This document shows, in pieces, positions 15,555 to 24,491 of a stretch of 64,000 nucleotides of DNA; the stretch's first letter is position 1, and each line of letters starts with the position of its first letter. The stretch is from UBA11524 sp963590165. GTDB lineage: Bacteria; Bacillota; Clostridia; Christensenellales; Aristaeellaceae. The notes below the pieces were generated by a model that made no database searches, had not been told where the DNA came from, and was given only the letters and a program-made list of their open reading frames with translations. A program made the translations under genes and the position numbers. The DNA lies in the NCBI GenBank assembly GCA_963590165.1, contig CAVANO010000045.1, forward strand, positions 124,001-188,000. Reading direction: 5' to 3'.

Positions 15555-18500
15555 GTGAAAATGCGTATTTTCCGCTCGGCGATGTCGCTCATGCTCTGCG
15601 TGGCGATGCTGCTGGGTCTTGCGCAGATTGCTGTGGCTGAACCCGCAGTTGAAGCGACCGAATCGCCGGTGGCTGAAGCAATCGAGGCAACCAGCATGGC
15701 AGTCGGCGATGTCATCAACGGCTTTGAGGTGACGGAGACGGGCGAATTCGCCATGATCAATGCCGATACCGTGCTGCTTGAGCATCAGAAGACGGGCGCG
15801 AAGGTGCTGTTCCTGCTCAATGAGGACACCAACCGCTCTTTCGACATTACGTTCAAGACGCCGCTGGACAATGACAAGGGCATTCCGCATGTCTTTGAGC
15901 ATTCCACGCTGAACGGCTCTGAAAAGTATCCGTCCACGAGCCTGTTCTTTAACCTTTCCTATCAGACGTACAACACGTACATGAACGCCGCGACCTATGA
16001 GATGATGACGAGCTATCCGGTCGCGTCCCTGTCCGAAGCGCAGCTGCTCAAGTATGCTGACTTCTATCTGGACAGTTGCTTCAATCCCATGCTGATGACC
16101 GATGAGTCCATCTTCGAGAGCGAAGCATGGCGCTATTCCCTCGACAGCGCGGATGATGACCTGACCATCGCCGGTACGGTCTATTCCGAGATGCAGGGTG
16201 CTGCATCGCTGTCCTCCTCCGCCTACCGCAATGCCATGAAGGCAGCCTTCCCGGGCAGCCATATCGGCTACAACCAGGGCGGCGAACCCAGCGAAATCCC
16301 GAGCATGACGTGGGAAGAAGTCAAGGAATATCACGAGACCTATTATCATCCGTCTAACAGCCTGACCATCATCTACGGCGACATCGAGGATCCGGCTTCC
16401 TTCCTGTCTCTGCTGGATACCGTGTTCTCTGAGTATGATGCAAAGGAATTCGATCTGACCGCAGCAAACTACACCCCCGTGACCGAGCCGACCGACGTTG
16501 TCTGCCAGTACCCTGTCTATGAGGGCACCGAGACCGAGAACGCTGCCGAAACGTATGTCACCTTCATCTGCGAGAACGCGACGGATGAAGAAAAGGACGT
16601 GCTTGATCTGCTGACGAGCCTGCTGACTGACAGCTCTTCGCCGTTGATCAACAACATGATCGAAAAGCTCCCGAACGTCAGCATCAGCGCCTACACCATC
16701 GGCAACGCGCCGGAATATGCTGTGACCTTCAACGCGTCCGGCATGAATGAGAGCGATGTTGAAACGCTCAAGAGTGTGATCTATGACTCTATCCTTGAGT
16801 TCGCCGAGAACGGCGTTTCTCAGGATGTGCTGGACAGCATCGCGGCGTCCCTGAAGATGGAAACTGCGCTGATGAGCGAGAATTCCTCCAACGGCGTCAA
16901 TATGTCCTCCAACATCGCTTATTACTGGGTTTGCACCGATGACGTGAACAGCTATGCGCACTTCATCGACAACTTCGACAACTTCGCCAAGTTCCAGGAG
17001 GAAGGCAAGTACAACGAGGTGATCGCAAAGTACCTGACGAAGGACAATGCACGCGTCATCACCGTGACGACTGTGCCCGCGCCCGGTCTGAAGGAGCAGG
17101 AAGAAGCTGAGCTGGCTGAAGAACTGGCGGAGAAGAAAGCTGCCATGACCGAGGACGAGATCAACGCCATCGTCGAACAGACAGCCGCACTTGCAGCCGG
17201 CAATACGGATGATGCGTCCGAGTATGTTGCGCAGCTGCAGGCCGTGACCGTTGACAGCCTGCCTGAAGAAGTCCGCATCTATGACTACCGCGATCTGACC
17301 GACTCCAACGGCATCCGCCATATCGATGTTGTTGCGGATGTTGACGGCATCGGCAAGACGTACATGTTGCTGGATGCTTCTGCCGTTCCGCAGGAGGATC
17401 TGTTCTGGTTCAACCTGTATGCCAACCTCGTTGGTTCCGTGAATACGACGGAGCATGACTGGGCGACGCTTTCTTCCCTTGAGAGCCGCTATCTCTACGG
17501 TGCGACCGTCAAGGCGGCTGTGCTGAACGCAGACAATGAGCTGGGCTACAACCTGTATCTGCGTGCAAGCTGGACGGCGCTGGATGAAGACATGGCGAAT
17601 AGCTATGATCTGCTCTACGAAGTCCTCTTCGAGAATGATTACACGGATACGGCACTGATGTCCTCGTTGATTGCTTCCATGAAGCAGTCGATCAAGGATA
17701 GCTATGATTCGAGCATCTACGCGGTGCAGCTCTATCGTGCTATGTCCCAGGGCGATCCGGCGTATAACCTTTACAACTACATCACGGGCATCGATTACTA
17801 TCACTTCCTCGACGAGGCAGAGGCGCTGCTCGAGAGCGATCCTGCAGCGTTCGCTGAAAAGCTGAACCATATCCAGACGCTTCTGTGCAACAGCACGAAC
17901 TCCATCTACGGCGTTGCCGGCAATGCGGATACCATCGAGACACACCGCACGGCATCCGATGCGTTTGTTGCCAAGCTGCCCAAGACGGACATCGTCTATG
18001 AAGATTACGACATCCCGGTTCCGGCGAAGTCTGAAGGCATTGTCATCAACAGCTCCGTCAATTATAACCTTGTGTACGCCACGTACAAGGAAATGAACAT
18101 GGAAGGCTACAACGGCAAGCTGGACGCGATTTGCGCGCTGGTTTCCGACGGCCTGCTCTATCCGCTCCTGCGTGACCAGTACGGTGCGTACGGCGTCTTC
18201 CACGGTGCGGACGATTCCGGCATGTACATCATCTCCTACCGTGACCCGAACGTGACGGAGACTTTCGAAGTCTATGCCGCGATTCCGCAGCTCCTGACGC
18301 AGCTCCAGATGATGCTGGATCAGGACACGCTGGACGGTTACATCCTGTCCTGCTACAGCTACTATGCGCTCTCTTCCGGCGAGCTGACCGGCGCTGTTTC
18401 CGTCATTTCTGACGTTATTAATGGCGACGATCCGTTCATCCGCCTGCAGTGGATGCATGAGCTCAAGCAGATGACGGTTGAAGACATCTCCACCTTTGCC

Positions 18501-18608
18501 GACATGTATCAGGCGCTGCTGGACAACGGCTGCATGAGCACCGCCGCCAGCCAGAGCACGCTCGACAGCATGCCCGAAGGCACGTATGATGCCATCATCA
18601 AGCCCTAA
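15555..18608 (+). CDS. Secreted M16C (PreP-like) zinc metallopeptidase
   Basis: Large clamshell zinc peptidase of the presequence-protease/insulinase group, which degrades unfolded peptides. The 1017-residue protein has the inverted zinc motif HVFEH at residues 112-116 in GIPHVFEHSTLNGSEKYP, and the third zinc ligand Glu at about 212 in GTVYSEMQGA. The middle and C-terminal halves fit the M16C-associated and inactive M16 domains. Unlike cytosolic relatives it opens with a signal peptide (MKMRIFRSAMSLMLCVAMLL up to about AVAEP), so it should act outside the membrane. It is acidic throughout. AAGGAGG precedes the ATG. It stands alone with its own promoter and terminator. Confidence 0.93.
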   Translation: MKMRIFRSAMSLMLCVAMLLGLAQIAVAEPAVEATESPVAEAIEATSMAVGDVINGFEVTETGEFAMINADTVLLEHQKTGAKVLFLLNEDTNRSFDITFKTPLDNDKGIPHVFEHSTLNGSEKYPSTSLFFNLSYQTYNTYMNAATYEMMTSYPVASLSEAQLLKYADFYLDSCFNPMLMTDESIFESEAWRYSLDSADDDLTIAGTVYSEMQGAASLSSSAYRNAMKAAFPGSHIGYNQGGEPSEIPSMTWEEVKEYHETYYHPSNSLTIIYGDIEDPASFLSLLDTVFSEYDAKEFDLTAANYTPVTEPTDVVCQYPVYEGTETENAAETYVTFICENATDEEKDVLDLLTSLLTDSSSPLINNMIEKLPNVSISAYTIGNAPEYAVTFNASGMNESDVETLKSVIYDSILEFAENGVSQDVLDSIAASLKMETALMSENSSNGVNMSSNIAYYWVCTDDVNSYAHFIDNFDNFAKFQEEGKYNEVIAKYLTKDNARVITVTTVPAPGLKEQEEAELAEELAEKKAAMTEDEINAIVEQTAALAAGNTDDASEYVAQLQAVTVDSLPEEVRIYDYRDLTDSNGIRHIDVVADVDGIGKTYMLLDASAVPQEDLFWFNLYANLVGSVNTTEHDWATLSSLESRYLYGATVKAAVLNADNELGYNLYLRASWTALDEDMANSYDLLYEVLFENDYTDTALMSSLIASMKQSIKDSYDSSIYAVQLYRAMSQGDPAYNLYNYITGIDYYHFLDEAEALLESDPAAFAEKLNHIQTLLCNSTNSIYGVAGNADTIETHRTASDAFVAKLPKTDIVYEDYDIPVPAKSEGIVINSSVNYNLVYATYKEMNMEGYNGKLDAICALVSDGLLYPLLRDQYGAYGVFHGADDSGMYIISYRDPNVTETFEVYAAIPQLLTQLQMMLDQDTLDGYILSCYSYYALSSGELTGAVSVISDVINGDDPFIRLQWMHELKQMTVEDISTFADMYQALLDNGCMSTAASQSTLDSMPEGTYDAIIKP

Positions 18609-18634
18609 TCCGGCTGAAAAGCACCAATAAAAAG

Positions 18635-18673
18635 CAGCCTGTATCCTCTGAAAAGGGGATGCAGGCTGTTTCT
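18635..18673. terminator. Bidirectional terminator between convergent genes
   Basis: A 14-bp stem (CAGCCTG... pairing with ...CAGGCTG, two G-U pairs) with a TGAAAA-type loop. T runs occur on both sides, stronger on the minus strand (CTTTTTATT), so it can serve the peptidase and the THUMP methylase genes. Confidence 0.85.
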
Positions 18674-18692
18674 TATGCGGTTGATTAATGAA

Positions 18693-19817
18693 TCAGCGCG
18701 GCAGGAATGTCATGAATTCGCACTCGAGGCGGCCGTTGTAGAGGCGGCGCTTCTTATCTGCGCGGTGCCCGAAGGAACGCTCGAACGTCGGGTCTGAGGT
18801 GATGGCGCACAAGCTCCAGCCGGGGTGGCGGCGCATCATGCGACCCATCTCGCGGTAGATTCCTTCGCAGCTCTTGCGGTCCTCGAGCCGTTCGCCATAG
18901 GGCGGATTGCAGAGGAAAACGCCGGGCTCACCGTCAAGCTTGAGTTTCTCCAGCGGCTGGCAGGTGAGTTCGATTTTGCCTTCCAGACCGGCCTGGCGGA
19001 CATGACGCTGGGCTAGTTCGATAGCAGCAGGATCCTTGTCCGAGCCGGCAATGCCGAAGACGTGGTCGGGCAGCACGTCGCTGACGCATGTTTCGCGGAT
19101 GGCGCGGCATTCTTCCGCCGGAAACACGGAAAAATGCTCCATGGCGAAATGGCGCGTCAGCCCAGGCGCACGGTGCTCCTGACGGAATGCAGCTTCAATC
19201 AGCAGCGTGCCGGTGCCGCAGCAGGGGTCATACAGGCGCATGCCCGGCCGCCACGGTGAAAGCTCCACCAGAGAGGCGGCAAGCGTTTCACGCATGGGCG
19301 CTTCACCGTTCCATGTGCGGTAGCCGCGGCGGTTCAGTGCTTCGCCGGAAGTGTCAAGCGTGATGCGGACATGGTTGGTGTGGATGGCGGTGTCAATCGG
19401 GTAAATTGCGCCGGTTTCAGGGAAAACAGCGCGTCCGGTAGCAGCCTTCAGCCGTTCGATGATGGCTTTTTTCGTGATGGCCTGGCAGTCGCGGATGCTC
19501 ATCAGCTGACTCCGGACGCACTTGCCGGACACGTTGATTTTTGCATCGGTCGGCATAAAACGCTCCCACGCGATGCCTTTGACAAGCTGAAAAAGCGCCT
19601 CGAACGTCGTGCATTCGCCTTCGGCAAGGACAATCAGCACGCGGTCAGCGCTGCGCAGGCGCAAATTGCACAGAAATGCATCGGTCAGCGTGCCGCGGAA
19701 ACGGGCACCGCCAAGCTCTGCACGGACATCCTTCATCTTCAGGCGCTTCAGCTCCGCACCGACAATGCCTTCCAACCCAAACGCGGCAGTGGCAAACAGG
19801 GTCAGCTCCTCATTCAT
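18693..19817 (-). CDS. THUMP-domain RNA methyltransferase (RlmL/YpsC-like)
   Basis: SAM-dependent N2-guanine methylase of rRNA. The 374-residue protein has an N-terminal ferredoxin-like plus THUMP region (TLFATAAFGLEGIVGAELKR, and IRDCQAITKKAIIERLKAAT), then the Rossmann methylase domain: RLYDPCCGTGTLLIEAAF (SAM motif I) and the catalytic FLCNPPYGERLEDRK. Bacillus YpsC and the N-terminal half of E. coli RlmL share this layout, which suggests 23S rRNA m2G as product. The downstream gene in transcription order is absent; upstream is tmcAL, 15 nt away, likely one operon. Confidence 0.9.
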   Translation of the reverse strand: MNEELTLFATAAFGLEGIVGAELKRLKMKDVRAELGGARFRGTLTDAFLCNLRLRSADRVLIVLAEGECTTFEALFQLVKGIAWERFMPTDAKINVSGKCVRSQLMSIRDCQAITKKAIIERLKAATGRAVFPETGAIYPIDTAIHTNHVRITLDTSGEALNRRGYRTWNGEAPMRETLAASLVELSPWRPGMRLYDPCCGTGTLLIEAAFRQEHRAPGLTRHFAMEHFSVFPAEECRAIRETCVSDVLPDHVFGIAGSDKDPAAIELAQRHVRQAGLEGKIELTCQPLEKLKLDGEPGVFLCNPPYGERLEDRKSCEGIYREMGRMMRRHPGWSLCAITSDPTFERSFGHRADKKRRLYNGRLECEFMTFLPR

Positions 19818-19832
19818 GGTGGATCTACTCCT

Positions 19833-21002
19833 TTATATTGAAATTACACGGTAACGCAGCAGCAGGTCGCCGGGCAGACCGGCACCGAGCGCCCAGAGCT
19901 GCCATGCGCGTTCTTCAACCTGAAACCATGCATCTTGCCGGCTGCAGGAAGATGGGCTGCACAGCGGAATCCGCCCACGGGCGAGCTGCGACAGCAGACC
20001 GGCGCAATCCTTGCGGTAACCGAGCAAAATGGCAACAGGCGGCAATGCATCGGACGATAGCGAATCCGCTGTGATGCCCAGCAGTGCACATGTTGCCAAT
20101 CGGGACAGCCGCGCGTAGGGGTAGCGGCGCGTCTTGGCTTCTTCCAGCAGCGATTCGCGGGTGACGGCAGTGTTGGCGGCACGGTGCAGGCGGTTCTCGA
20201 TGCCCTCGCTGAGATCGGGTAGACGTGCGTAATCATCATCGGACATCGTGCGCAGGTGGGAAAGCAGCACCAAATCGAGTGCTTCAGGACGGTGCAGATG
20301 CTGCGCGGCGGCTTGATTCATCAGCAAATCGGCGGCGCGTTCCGGCATGGCGGACTGTGCAGTGTGCCAATCGCCGCGCAATACGGCGGAACGGATGGCG
20401 GCAGCAGAGGACAGTGCACCGGATGCCGCTGTGGCGCGATGGTCATTTTTTCGCAGGATGGGTGCGGCGGTCATTGCGGAATGTAGCCGCGTCATGGCGC
20501 GCAGGTAACAGACGGCAAGCGTGTTGTTCGGCGAGGCGAGCACCTCGGCGGCTTCTGGTGAAACGGCAGATACGGCAGCGGCAAGTGCAGCAGGATAGGG
20601 AAGTCCGCGGGAAAGCTGCACGTGCAGTGATGAGGCGATCGCAGCGGTCTCCAGCAGACTTGCCGCAGAAGACAATACGGACAAATCTGCCGTTTCCGCA
20701 CCGAAGGAGATGCAGTCGCAGCCAAGCGCGTCCAGCAGCGATACGCCGCCAAGTGCGAAATTTTCCGCATTGCGGACAGACCACATCGAAGGCAGCAGAA
20801 TGACAGCATCTGCACCGTTTTTTAGCGCCATTTCCGTGCGGACAGCAGGAGACAAAATCGCCGCATCGCCGCGCTGAACGAAGCAGCCCGACATAACGGC
20901 AACGACGCAGTCGGCATTCGTTTGCTGACGCGCCTCATGCAGCTGATAGGCGTGTCCGGAATGGAACGGATTGTATTCGGCAATGACCCCGACCGTGCGC
21001 AT
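19833..21002 (-). CDS. tmcAL: tRNA(Met) cytidine acetate ligase TmcAL
   Basis: Activates acetate with ATP and acetylates C34 of elongator tRNA(Met), as shown for Bacillus YlbM. The 389-residue protein opens MRTVGVIAEYNPFHSGHAYQ, a nucleotidyltransferase HIGH-like motif, followed by AVMSGCFVQRGDAAILSPAV and the rest of the family pattern (ISFGAETADLSVL, ASPNNTLAVCYLRAM). The ATG at 21002 has GGAGG 7 nt upstream; the frame stays open further upstream but crosses the pduL promoter region. It is probably cotranscribed with the THUMP methylase, giving a minus-strand RNA-modification pair. Confidence 0.93.
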   Translation of the reverse strand: MRTVGVIAEYNPFHSGHAYQLHEARQQTNADCVVAVMSGCFVQRGDAAILSPAVRTEMALKNGADAVILLPSMWSVRNAENFALGGVSLLDALGCDCISFGAETADLSVLSSAASLLETAAIASSLHVQLSRGLPYPAALAAAVSAVSPEAAEVLASPNNTLAVCYLRAMTRLHSAMTAAPILRKNDHRATAASGALSSAAAIRSAVLRGDWHTAQSAMPERAADLLMNQAAAQHLHRPEALDLVLLSHLRTMSDDDYARLPDLSEGIENRLHRAANTAVTRESLLEEAKTRRYPYARLSRLATCALLGITADSLSSDALPPVAILLGYRKDCAGLLSQLARGRIPLCSPSSCSRQDAWFQVEERAWQLWALGAGLPGDLLLRYRVISI

Positions 21003-21092
21003 GCACTTGCCTCCTTCCGCATAATATGGGCAGAACAACGCTTTCATTATAGCAGAATCGGCGAAAACGTCAATGAAAAATCGCTGATACCG

Positions 21093-21121
21093 TTTACAGA
21101 ACCGCCGAAAGATGGTATAAT
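21093..21121 (+). promoter_or_regulatory. Sigma-A type promoter of pduL
   Basis: TTTACA (21093-21098), 17-nt spacer, TATAAT (21116-21121); divergent from tmcAL. Confidence 0.8.
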
Positions 21122-21166
21122 AATGCTGGGCGTACCTGTACAAATCAGAAAGAAGGAAATCACAAT

Positions 21167-21739
21167 ATGAAGCAGTTCATCGTGGAAACCTCCGCACGTC
21201 ACGTGCACGTCACTCAGCAGGATCTGGAAACCCTTTTCGGCAAGGGCTATGAGCTGACGGTTAAGAAGATGCTCTCTCAGCCCGGTCAGTATGCCAGTGC
21301 AGAGCGTGTCGACGTTGTCGGCCCGAAGAAGACGCTCACCGGCGTGAGCATTCTTGGTCCTGTCCGCAGCGCGACGCAGGTCGAGCTGTCCCTGACAGAT
21401 GCTCGTTCCATCGGCGTGACGGCTCCTGTCCGCGAGTCCGGCGACATCGAAGGCTCTGGCGCATGCAAGCTCGTTGGTCCTGCCGGCGAGGTTGAAGTGG
21501 CTCAGGGCGTGATCGCAGCGAAGCGCCATATCCACATGACGCCTGCGGATGCTGAAGAATACGGCGTGAAGGATAAGGATATTGTCTCCGTGAAGGTGGA
21601 TACGGACGGACGCTCCCTCGTGTTCGGCGATGTTGTCGTGCGCGTGAGCGACAAGTATGCGCTTGCAATGCACATCGACACGGATGAGTCCAATGCTGCC
21701 GGCTGCGGCCGCGCTCAGATGGGCGAAATCGTCAAGTAA
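21167..21739 (+). CDS. pduL: Phosphate acyltransferase PduL (phosphotransacetylase)
   Basis: Exchanges CoA for phosphate on acetyl- or propionyl-CoA. The 190-residue protein is two PduL beta-barrel repeats with metal-binding histidines in SARHVHVTQQDLE (H12, H14) and AAKRHIHMTPADAEEYG (H121, H123), plus MHIDTDESNAA (H169). It lacks the N-terminal encapsulation helix found in microcompartment PduL, so it should be cytosolic. With ackA at 24492 it would give acetyl-CoA to acetate plus ATP, replacing Pta, which is absent here. AGAAGGA precedes the ATG. Three unrelated genes lie between it and ackA. Confidence 0.93.
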   Translation: MKQFIVETSARHVHVTQQDLETLFGKGYELTVKKMLSQPGQYASAERVDVVGPKKTLTGVSILGPVRSATQVELSLTDARSIGVTAPVRESGDIEGSGACKLVGPAGEVEVAQGVIAAKRHIHMTPADAEEYGVKDKDIVSVKVDTDGRSLVFGDVVVRVSDKYALAMHIDTDESNAAGCGRAQMGEIVK

Positions 21740-21826
21740 ATAACAACGCATGCAGGGTTTCCTGCCGCTGAAACGTGTGGTTACAGAAATGTTCATGACC
21801 TGACGACGAAGAGGAGGAAGCCCTGC

Positions 21827-23227
21827 ATGAAAAAACGGCTGATTTCCCTGCTGCTCGCGTGTTTGACGCTCTGCCTGTCCTGTGCTCATGCAGAGGAGGA
21901 ACAGACCGCTTCCAGCCCATACTTTGAGCTGTATCCGATTGCGCTTGGCGATAATGCCGTCTTCGAGGTTCCGAATACATGGGCGTATCAGCTGATCGAG
22001 GAGGATGGGCTGCCGCCGATGGCTTACGTCATCAACGACGAGGAGCAGCTGGTGCTGGCTGCCAAGCTGCCTGCTGATTGGGAAGATACCGAAGCAAGCG
22101 AGGCAATGGGACTGCGTTCCTTCATCATTGAGGGAACGACCATCATGGTCGGGCTGACAACATCGCAAAGCACAAGGCTGCAGGAAATGACTATCAACGA
22201 CATGCCGGCAGTGCTGGTGAACATGGTTGGACAGGGCTTCGACATTCTCTGGATTGGGGATTCGGGCGACCTGTATTTCTTTATGTTCGAAAACAGCGAT
22301 GAGGATTTTGTCGAGGATGTCATTACGGTTGCAAAATCGTTGTGCGTGTTTCATCTGAAGGATGAGCAGGTCAATCTGGCCTCAGATTTCACCTACAAGG
22401 CGGAAAACGGCGAGGTCACCATCACCGAGTACATCGGCGAGAGCGAACATGTGCTCATTCCAGACACCATCGAGGACATGCCGGTTACGGCGCTGGCGGA
22501 CAGTGCATTCTATGAGAAGCGCGTCACGACGGTCGTCGTGCCGGACAGCGTCGGACAGGTCGGTGCAGCGTGCTTTTCCGGCGATAATTATCTGGTCAGC
22601 CTGACGCTGCCGAAGAATCTCGAAGTGCTGGCGGAAGGCTGCATCGAAAGCTGCGTCCGCCTGATGGACTTCGAGTTGCCGCAGGGGCTGAAGAAAATCG
22701 AACAGGCGACGCTGTACTTCAACCTCTACCTGACGGAATTGACGCTTCCTGCCGGTCTGACGGACATCGCACAGAGCAACTTCATCGGGCTGTTCAGCTT
22801 GGAGGATTTTTCTGTTGCGGAGGGGAACAGCGCGTTTACCTATGACAGTACAAATGGACTGCTGATGACGGCTGACGGCACACGCGTGCTGCACTGCTTC
22901 TCGGAGCTCGCACCGCAGAGCGTACTCATCCTGCCCGATGGCGTGAAGACGATTGACCCGCTTGCGTTCTACTATGACTACGAAGCGGAGAAAATTGTCC
23001 TGCCCGAAGGCACGGAAACGATCGGCGCGATGGCGTTCGGCATGTGCCCGTACCTGACGGAAATCGTCATTCCGGCAAGCGTGACATCCCTTGGCGTACT
23101 GGATGGGATGGACGGAACGGCCGGCATCGCATCGCTGACGACGAACGTCATCGTGACGCCCGAAGGCAGCACTGCATGGGAGTGGGCGCTCAACTTCGGC
23201 ATGACCGTCAAGGCGCAGGAAGAATAA
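21827..23227 (+). CDS. Secreted BspA-type leucine-rich-repeat protein
   Basis: A 466-residue exported protein with a signal peptide ending near CAHA (residue 22). Residues about 23-165 form a non-repeat domain (SPYFELYPIALGDNAVFEV and following). From about residue 180 there are BspA-like leucine-rich repeats, seen in phrases such as VLIPDTIEDMPVTALADSAF, TTVVVPDSVGQVGAACFSG, LTLPAGLTDIAQSNF and IVLPEGTETIGAMAFGMC. Such repeats usually mediate binding to host or other surfaces. No sortase signal, S-layer domain or other cell-wall anchor is visible. GAGGAGG lies 9 nt before the ATG. Confidence 0.8.
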   Translation: MKKRLISLLLACLTLCLSCAHAEEEQTASSPYFELYPIALGDNAVFEVPNTWAYQLIEEDGLPPMAYVINDEEQLVLAAKLPADWEDTEASEAMGLRSFIIEGTTIMVGLTTSQSTRLQEMTINDMPAVLVNMVGQGFDILWIGDSGDLYFFMFENSDEDFVEDVITVAKSLCVFHLKDEQVNLASDFTYKAENGEVTITEYIGESEHVLIPDTIEDMPVTALADSAFYEKRVTTVVVPDSVGQVGAACFSGDNYLVSLTLPKNLEVLAEGCIESCVRLMDFELPQGLKKIEQATLYFNLYLTELTLPAGLTDIAQSNFIGLFSLEDFSVAEGNSAFTYDSTNGLLMTADGTRVLHCFSELAPQSVLILPDGVKTIDPLAFYYDYEAEKIVLPEGTETIGAMAFGMCPYLTEIVIPASVTSLGVLDGMDGTAGIASLTTNVIVTPEGSTAWEWALNFGMTVKAQEE

Positions 23228-23292
23228 TAAACAGAATCTGACTGAATTAAGCCATCAACAACGCATAAGAAAAGGAAGACAGGAGGTTCACA

Positions 23293-23931
23293 GTGAAAAA
23301 GAGAAAACTGACTAAGGTGGGTATTTTTCTTCTGGTGGTATCTTTTCTGCTGTGGGTAGGTGCCATTGTCTACATCTTTCTGGGCTATGGAAAGCTAATC
23401 ACGACGACTAACATAGGTTGGGGAGAACTTGCAGGAAGCCTGCAGTTACTTGTAGCTGAAGGGATGATTCTATCTACAGCAGCAATGCCGATTTTCTTTG
23501 CAGAGATGTTTTCAGCACAAGCAAAAGGCAAAACGCGCGGTGCTGTGATCGGTGCAGTTTTGCTGATAGCGTTGCTGGTGTATGAGAACGTGGATATTGC
23601 TGAAATATTCAATGGTGGTGAATCCGGCAGTGTTAATTTTGCAAACCTGCTTGTTGATTTAGTTGTTCCTGCACTGGCGATCCTTGCTATTTTGCTCAGC
23701 AATCGTCCATTGGCTATCATCATGGCAATACTGTCCATAGGAACAACTGCAGTAAGGGTGATGAATGCATTGGGGGTTGGTGCTGTATTCTCGCTCAATG
23801 GCACTGGTTATACATCTTCCGCACTCTCGCAAGTGAGCGGAGCCATTAGTGTTTTGCCTGTTGCAGCAGAAATCGTCTACGGGTTGGGCATGTTTTTTGG
23901 TTTGCTTGGCGTAAAGAAAATTGAGAAATAG
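23293..23931 (+). CDS. Multi-pass membrane protein of unknown function
   Basis: A 212-residue protein with about six hydrophobic segments: roughly residues 8-33, 40-67, 78-95, 113-135, 140-160 and 178-207. No motif identifies a transporter or enzyme. The GTG start has AGGAGG 7 nt upstream. Base composition is visibly more A+T rich than the flanking genes, hinting at separate origin. It sits between a secreted LRR protein and a small secreted protein, only 26 nt before the latter, so these may work together at the envelope. I can assign no function. Confidence 0.65.
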   Translation: MKKRKLTKVGIFLLVVSFLLWVGAIVYIFLGYGKLITTTNIGWGELAGSLQLLVAEGMILSTAAMPIFFAEMFSAQAKGKTRGAVIGAVLLIALLVYENVDIAEIFNGGESGSVNFANLLVDLVVPALAILAILLSNRPLAIIMAILSIGTTAVRVMNALGVGAVFSLNGTGYTSSALSQVSGAISVLPVAAEIVYGLGMFFGLLGVKKIEK

Positions 23932-23957
23932 TCTACATGACGGGAGGAACATAATTA

Positions 23958-24383
23958 ATGAAGAAACTGATTGCGTTGCTTTGTGTTAGCGTCCTTTTAA
24001 TGGCTACGGTTCCTGCCTCGGCAGACGGCTTGGGTGATCTTTTCGGCGGATTCTTTGGTGGAAGCACTACGGAAGAAACGGAAACCGATACCAACTACTT
24101 TGAAGGCGAAACGGAGACGGTAGAAGTCAACGGCGTTAAGCTGACTGTTCACTCGAAGTTCAAGAAAGCAATGGACGAGTATGATGAGTTCATCGATGAA
24201 TACGTGGCATTGATGAAGAATCCTAATGACATGGCGAAGTACATGACTTTCCTGACCCAGTATGCGGAAACCATGGAAACCTTGAGCGCCTTCGAGAATG
24301 ACGAAGACTTGGTTGACGATGACCTTGCCTATTACACGTATATCATGAGCAACATCTCCATCAAGCTGCTCGCCGTAGAGTAA
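23958..24383 (+). CDS. Small secreted helical protein (DUF6591-like)
   Basis: A 141-residue exported protein: signal peptide MKKLIALLCVSVLLMATVPA-SA, a Gly/Phe-rich stretch LGDLFGGFFGGS, an acidic Thr/Glu linker, then a helical domain starting VNGVKLTVHSKFKKAMDEYD and continuing through DEYVALMKNPNDMAKYMTFL to the end. The helical part resembles the DUF6591 family of clostridial secreted proteins as I remember it; this needs a profile search. No cysteine outside the signal peptide. Function unknown. A small stem (ATGGCTT/AAGCCAT, about 24399-24418) follows the gene. Confidence 0.7.
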   Translation: MKKLIALLCVSVLLMATVPASADGLGDLFGGFFGGSTTEETETDTNYFEGETETVEVNGVKLTVHSKFKKAMDEYDEFIDEYVALMKNPNDMAKYMTFLTQYAETMETLSAFENDEDLVDDDLAYYTYIMSNISIKLLAVE

Positions 24384-24428
24384 GAAAGACTCAACAGATG
24401 GCTTTCACGATAAGCCATGCGCAACCTA

Positions 24429-24457
24429 CTGCAAATTCGGCAAATGTTATTTTAAAT
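24429..24457 (+). promoter_or_regulatory. Possible promoter of ackA
   Basis: CTGCAA (24429-24434), 17-nt spacer, TTAAAT (24452-24457). A weak match, kept because ackA needs a start after the preceding stem structure. Confidence 0.3.
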
Positions 24458-24491
24458 CTGGTTGATTGAAAATAAAGGAGTGTAATCCCCT

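Noticed and set aside
15534..18458. A 974-codon open frame on the minus strand opposite the M16C peptidase
   Set aside because: It has no ribosome site or family motif; it arises from the biased codon use of the real gene. The plus strand has signal peptide, zinc motif and promoter.
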